From positions 16,051,001-16,115,000 of the forward strand of contig CM072879.1 in the NCBI GenBank assembly GCA_036937835.1: DNA of 64,000 nt, read 5' to 3'. This DNA comes from Pampus argenteus (Eukaryota; Chordata; Actinopteri; Scombriformes; Stromateidae). The position numbers were made by a program, and so were the translations under genes. A model generated the notes under the pieces. That model saw only the letters and a program-made list of their open reading frames with translations, was not told the DNA's origin and made no database searches. Shown here piece after piece: positions 60,201-64,000 of the stretch. The stretch's first letter is position 1. Every line of letters starts with the position of its first letter.

Positions 60201-61004
60201 GTTTTAGCTTCTCAAGTGTGATGATTTTTTATTTATAATATGCAATTAAAAATCAAATTCCTTTAAGTTTTTGTAATTGCTTAAACACAATATGCTAATG
60301 AGTGATGATATGCATACAGTACTTATATGACCATATATTCTTTTGATCATTCTCTCAATTAATCAATTAGTCGTTTAATGTCAGAAAATGGTGCAACATG
60401 TTTCCCAAAAGACAAAATGATGTCCTCAACTGTTATTAACTATTATTATCATAGACTAAAGAAATATGAAAATATCTACTTTAGAGAAGCTGGAATCAGG
60501 GAACTTGTACATTTTTTTCTTTAAAAATTACTTTAATATTTGAAAACAAACTGATTAATCCACTAATCATTGTCAACAAAGAATAAGCTTCACAAATGTT
60601 TGAGGTATTGCAGGACTGTTGTATTGGGTTGCATCAGGTGTAGCTAAAAACTGTGTCATAGAATTGCCAATACTGACATAATAGTTTAATAGTCCAATAG
60701 TTCACATTATAACAGCACATTAGACAGAGATGGCTGGATATTGCATGCTTGCTGACAACCTAATGTCCATTACCTGCGTGGCTCGTGTGATCTGGAAGAT
60801 CTCCATGGTGCGCGTGACAATGTCCTGGACGGTCTCCTGTCCAATCCGACAGAGGAACACGGGGGAGATCTCTCTCAGGGCTCCCTGAGGGGGCATGGAC
60901 TGCTGCCCTGGGGCTGAGGTAGCACCAGGGGGCAGGTGGGGCTGCTGCTGCTGCTGTGGAGGCATCCCTGCCATGCCTGGCTTCTGAGGTAAGGAAGCTG
61001 CCAT
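57188..61004 (-). CDS. med30: Mediator complex subunit 30, 4 coding exons (gene-level entry)
   Basis: Spliced CDS on the - strand: 61004-60774, 59556-59398, 58769-58680, 57283-57188; 576 nt, 191 aa, every exon a multiple of three, GT-AG introns. MED30 is a metazoan Mediator subunit (head/upper module) linking activators to RNA polymerase II in the nucleus. Seen: a Met/Pro/Gln-rich N-terminus (about 1-43) with a Q5 run, the conserved helix LCRIGQETVQDIVTRTMEIF (51-70), the YQDRFGKLQEHLRQL and LLFRKLRLLYERC segment in exon 2, a diverged linker, and a C-terminal coiled coil ending LLWDVNAMLTLRK. Human MED30 is 178 aa; the extra length here is mainly in the N-terminal low-complexity part. It lies tail to tail with ext1, as in human. 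Confidence 0.96.
57284..58679 (-). other. med30: med30 intron 3
   Basis: 1.4 kb of AT-rich sequence with GT-AG ends; no repeat or gene recognised. Confidence 0.8.
58680..58769 (-). CDS. med30: med30 coding exon 3
   Basis: 90 nt, 30 codons: LLPYVGEELTSVKVEPCSSA then VNQERKEVLE. This linker is diverged from human (LIPYVEED...) but keeps LxPYV at the start and a charged helix at the end. Acceptor GTCCTCAG|CTT, donor CTGGAG|GTGTG. Confidence 0.93.
58770..59397 (-). other. med30: med30 intron 2
   Basis: 0.63 kb. CACTTGGCATG near 59215 and CATGCCAAGTG-like sequence near 59258 form a short inverted repeat (CACACTTGGCA / TGCCAAGTGTG); otherwise unremarkable. Confidence 0.75.
59398..59556 (-). CDS. 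med30: med30 coding exon 2
   Basis: 159 nt, 53 codons: LPNGVTQSQAMYQDRFGKLQ, then EHLRQLALLFRKLRLLYERC and MTSDLQEGPAE. It matches the human LPNGVT...YQDR...LFRKLRL core. Acceptor CTTTAG|CTT, donor GCAGAG|GTCAG. Confidence 0.96.
59557..60773 (-). other. med30: med30 intron 1 (coding)
   Basis: 1.2 kb, containing a degenerate copy of the GCTGCAAC-ended repeat family at about 60340-60571; otherwise unremarkable. Confidence 0.8.
60340..60571 (+). repeat. GCTGCAAC-ended interspersed repeat, copy 5 (degenerate)
   Basis: CTCTCAATTAATCAATTAGTC, TTTAATGTCAGAAAATGGTG, TTTCCCAAAAGACAAAATGA and GATTAATCCACTAATCATTG occur in family order; in the med30 intron. Confidence 0.55.
60774..61004 (-). CDS. med30: med30 coding exon 1
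   Basis: 231 nt, 77 codons from the ATG at 61004-61002 (MAASLPQKPGMAGMPPQQQQ, then a Pro/Gln/Ala stretch, then LCRIGQETVQ). The donor is CACGCAG|GTAATG. The frame stays open upstream of the ATG, but with no further ATG and across a probable splice acceptor (TCCTCAG at about 61017-61023), so 61004 is the best start. Confidence 0.95.
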
Positions 61005-61393
61005 CACTACGCTAATCTGAGGACAAGAAGCAGGTAAATTACTACACACGTCGCTCCATTAATGACCTCAGCGCTCGTTGCCATGGTCACAAAAAGTGGC
61101 CAATTCACACGTTAAAACACTGACGTTAGCTTAATTTGAGAATAGCATAGCAAACAGTGAAATGTTTCCTTAAGGTGTTTTATCTAATTACTTTTATTTA
61201 ACTTATATTGATAACAGAAACCACAAGACGCACTTTAAATATCTAAAGAAACCGCGTTTTTTACTGAATGACTGACACAGGCTAGTCTTGGTGGCTAAAC
61301 ATGCTAGCCTAAACAATAAGGAGTCATACTGAGGCAAGATAGTTAGCTGCTAACTAGCTAGCTAGCTGGCGGCGAGTGCAGAAAACGGCTTAC

Positions 61394-61500
61394 CGAAATT
61401 AACGACCTTTTTTTCGGAGGCTCGTCAAGTAATGTTTTGAAGATGAGCCTGTTCTCATTTATTATTTCAAACAAGACATAATGAAGTCTTTATCACTCGT
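61394..61500 (-). other. med30: inferred med30 non-coding exon 1 (5' UTR)
   Basis: On the - strand a donor TTTCG|GTAAGCC sits at 61394/61393, and a matching acceptor GTCCTCAG|ATTAGC at 61017/61016 lies 12 nt before the start codon. Together they define a 377-bp 5' UTR intron. The upstream edge of the exon is not defined by sequence. This is inference. Confidence 0.45.
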
Positions 61501-61529
61501 CTCAAAGCGCAGCACGGTGTGTTACTGTT

Positions 61530-61552
61530 ATCACTGCGTCACTTCCGGTCTG
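61530..61552 (-). promoter_or_regulatory. med30: probable med30 core promoter: ETS/CRE-type composite
   Basis: Reading the - strand, CCGGAAGTGACGCAG (61549-61535) joins an ETS site (CCGGAAGT) to a CRE-like TGACGCA half-site. This is a combination common at TATA-less housekeeping promoters, and it lies where a med30 start site is expected, about 150 bp upstream of the inferred donor. There is no TATA box. Confidence 0.55.
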
Positions 61553-64000
61553 AGGTGGACATATTTTCCACCACTAGATGGAGACAGCAGGTGTTGAATA
61601 CTGACTGCATTTATTATAAACACCGACCTTAATACAGCAATTTTGTCTTATATCACTGGTGGGAGATATATATACAGATCAATCGGTTAAGTAAAAGTAG
61701 TAGCCTTTTTTTTACGGTGTAAAAATACAAATTAAAAATGAAAGATTGAAGAAGAGGAGAATATTGATTTCATTTAGGTTTCTTCTGTTTACTCAAATTT
61801 GTATGAAGTGAACTAATAAATGACACAAATGTAATATTATTATCATTAACATTACTAATGCGTGAATGTGTGAGTAGCATTTTTTAAAAGACTTTTTTTT
61901 AATTTTATTTTATTTTTTTAGATTTTTATATATAATTAAACCACTGTCTTATAAAGGAAAATAAGGTCAGGCCTTTGTGCAATGATTTACTGTCAAATGA
62001 AAGTCACGAGTGAGACTTGTTTACCTGGCAGTCTGGCCAACACAATGAGATTCAGCAATGACAAGTGATTTGACATTCATGAGTTAGCCTGCTCTCTCTC
62101 TCTGTACTTTACTTACTTACTTTTCATAATTGCTGTGTTACTGTGTTTACTGTACAACTTCAACTTCAACTTCATCGGCATCCAGAAGGAAAGGAAATTT
62201 GATTTGCAGCCAGACATTGAATAGAGGTCACAGGAACACATACTGATGACATTGAACATGAATGTGTCTTGTACTACTATACATTTTACCATATTTTGAC
62301 AAGACAGTTGTGCTTTACTTTTCGTTTAATTAGTGTTTGCATTTATTAACTATTATGATAGCATAGCTCATCAAAGACACAGAAGCTTTGCACATACGTT
62401 AGCTCAAGCCCTATAATAAGAACATTATATTTCATTATAGTTAGAGTTGCGTCCTCTACCTTTAGACTATGTTGGAAGACAAAAAGAGCAGTTATTATTG
62501 TGGATGAAGTTTTAGAGGAAAAAATATGACATTTATGGTTCTTAGTGTCTCCATAACTATTGAATTTATTTCCATGAAATTTTATACAAACATTCATTTT
62601 TCCCAGATGATGAATCTTAATGACTTTAGTGATCCACCGATCTTTTCCTTTATAGCGCCACCAGCAGGTTAAAGTTTCCATTCATCCAGTGAAATAACTC
62701 AATATCTACTAGATGGACTATTGACTATTGGATCGTCATAAAATTTGATTGATGCATTCATGGTCCCCAGAGGATGAATTGCAATAATTTTGGTGTTCTG
62801 GTGACTTCCTCTCTAGTGTCATTATATGTCAAAATTTAAATGTATCCAATAATTTGTCTTTGACTTTCCCATTAGCCTCAATTGTGCTTTCTTTTAATTG
62901 CCAATAAGCAAATGTTTGCATGCTAATACGCTAACCTAAGATGCTAAATGGTAACATCATACTTGCTTAAAATCAGCATATTAGCATTGTCATTGTGAGC
63001 ATGTTAGCGTTTAGCTCAAAGCGCAGCCTCACTGGGATACTAGCATAGCTGTAAATTATCTAGTTTTATATAGTTTTATTCTGCTGAATGATAATCAGTA
63101 ACACGATCTGTGTTGTGTTTATTTGTGCACATCAGTTTATGATTTACTGGCCTTGTGGTTTTGTATGCCTCTGTCATCCGTTGCTCATTGTCGTATCTCA
63201 TAATACACTCGTAGGTTTTGCTGTTTTGTATGACTGTGAATCTCTTTCTGCGTATCAGATCAAATGTTTATGAGACTCCTCCTCCTGCTGTCATCTTTTA
63301 CAGCTGTGTTTTATAGAACCTTCCGCCGCACCGGAGCATTACTTAATGCAATCATTAAATCTTATCAGGTAAACATGAACGGATATCAGTCCACATTTTA
63401 ATGTTTAATTATTGACCTTCAACCAGTAATTCAGAGCCCATCCTGCAAACAAAAAATGTAGAGAAAGAAAGAAAAATGATACTGTCACAAATTAAATGGG
63501 CAGCCATTGCAGTATTGTCCAGTTGCATTGATGACTATCTGAAAGAGACATTAAAATGGTCAAGGAAGTATGCAGCAATGTGATAACACAGCTGATAAAG
63601 CACCACAAAGGCTTAGGTTGTGCTTTCATAGCCACCGGAACAACCTGTTACAGGAACAAGTTAGTTTCCCTCTCCGTCCTCTCTCTGTCCTTCAGGTTGT
63701 ATGGTGATTTGTGTTATGGTTAAAGTGTTTTAGTTTTATATTAAAGTTGATTTTAATTGCTAAAGCGTTTTTTACGTAACTGTAATGGTAACAGAACTGT
63801 TACCTTATTTACCCACATAAATTTGCGGTGGAATTTATGGCCGATCAGTATCAGTTTAACAACTCACGCAGAGTCCTGGTGATAATTGTGTAACTTTGCT
63901 TCACTTGAAGACCCTTCACTCTTACATTCGTTTAAGGCGGATTGTTACTGAAGGTCACCGTTTTTTACGAGAGGATAAACTGGATCTAGAAGAAGTTACA
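61553..64000. other. intergenic DNA upstream of med30
   Basis: Apart from the repeat at 62497-63060, and short runs of ACTT and CAACTT near 62110-62170, this is AT-rich sequence without a supportable gene on either strand. Confidence 0.7.
62497..63060 (+). repeat. teleost dispersed repeat with internal tandem duplication
   Basis: Two related modules, about 62545-62660 (ATGAAATTTTATACAAACATTC, TGATGAATCTTAATGAC, GTGATCC) and about 62690-62820 (TAAAATTTGATTGATGCATTC, GGATGAATTGCAATAAT), are followed by a GCTAA/TTAGC-rich tail (AGCATATTAGCATTGTCATT, GAGCATGTTAGCG). The ordered set matches a dispersed family I recognise in many fish. Confidence 0.65.

Noticed and set aside
61005..61049. N-terminal extension of med30
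   Set aside because: The extension starts at GTG and crosses a probable splice acceptor at 61017; the ATG at 61004 fits the family better.
63304..63368. Exon-like 65-nt open block flanked by TTTTACAG and CAG|GTAAAC
   Set aside because: Splice-like ends on both sides, but no neighbouring exon, no recognisable protein and too short to support.

Overview
The window looks like a ray-finned fish nuclear genome, most likely a percomorph teleost. The reasons are intron-split vertebrate genes with GT-AG junctions, very dense (CA)n/(TG)n microsatellites, and several interspersed repeat families that I recognise as common in spiny-rayed fish. No prokaryotic, viral, CRISPR, rRNA or tRNA feature was seen.

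Two protein genes can be reconstructed in full. The first, on the + strand, is an EXT1-family exostosin glycosyltransferase (heparan sulfate co-polymerase). It has 11 coding exons from 6239 to 54726, with a 2223-nt CDS (740 aa plus stop). Exon 1 (947 nt) is followed by an intron of about 38 kb (7186-45133). Exons 2-4 are spread over 45.1-49.3 kb, and exons 5-11 are packed into 51331-54726. A poly(A) signal lies at 55280-55285. The second, on the - strand, is the Mediator subunit gene med30, with four coding exons from 61004 down to 57188 (191 aa). It has a probable non-coding first exon and a CpG-containing ETS/CRE-type promoter near 61.4-61.55 kb, and a candidate poly(A) signal at 56300-56305. 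The two genes converge tail to tail about 1 kb apart, the same arrangement as human EXT1 and MED30. They share synteny but no pathway: EXT1 works in the Golgi/ER on heparan sulfate, MED30 in RNA polymerase II transcription.

Layout: 1-5.8 kb is upstream DNA with a degenerate teleost repeat and microsatellites. 5.8-7.2 kb is ext1 5' UTR plus exon 1. 7.2-45.1 kb is intron 1, with more than 25 simple-sequence tracts, a deleted Tc1-like remnant, fold-back-like repeats and a few complex, repeat-poor islands that are enhancer candidates. 45.1-54.7 kb holds the remaining ext1 exons plus a SINE-like element just after exon 2. 54.7-57.2 kb holds the convergent 3' ends with another fold-back-like repeat. 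57.2-61.5 kb is med30. 61.6-64 kb is intergenic and contains a dispersed repeat with internal duplication.

I see no convincing undescribed system. The points most worth a second look are the ext1 paralogue identity, the recurrent forward-plus-inverted repeat arrangement at 30.2 and 55.4 kb, the uORF upstream of ext1, the intron 1 islands, and the inferred med30 first exon and promoter. Repeat-family and homology statements rest on recognition by eye, with no database search.
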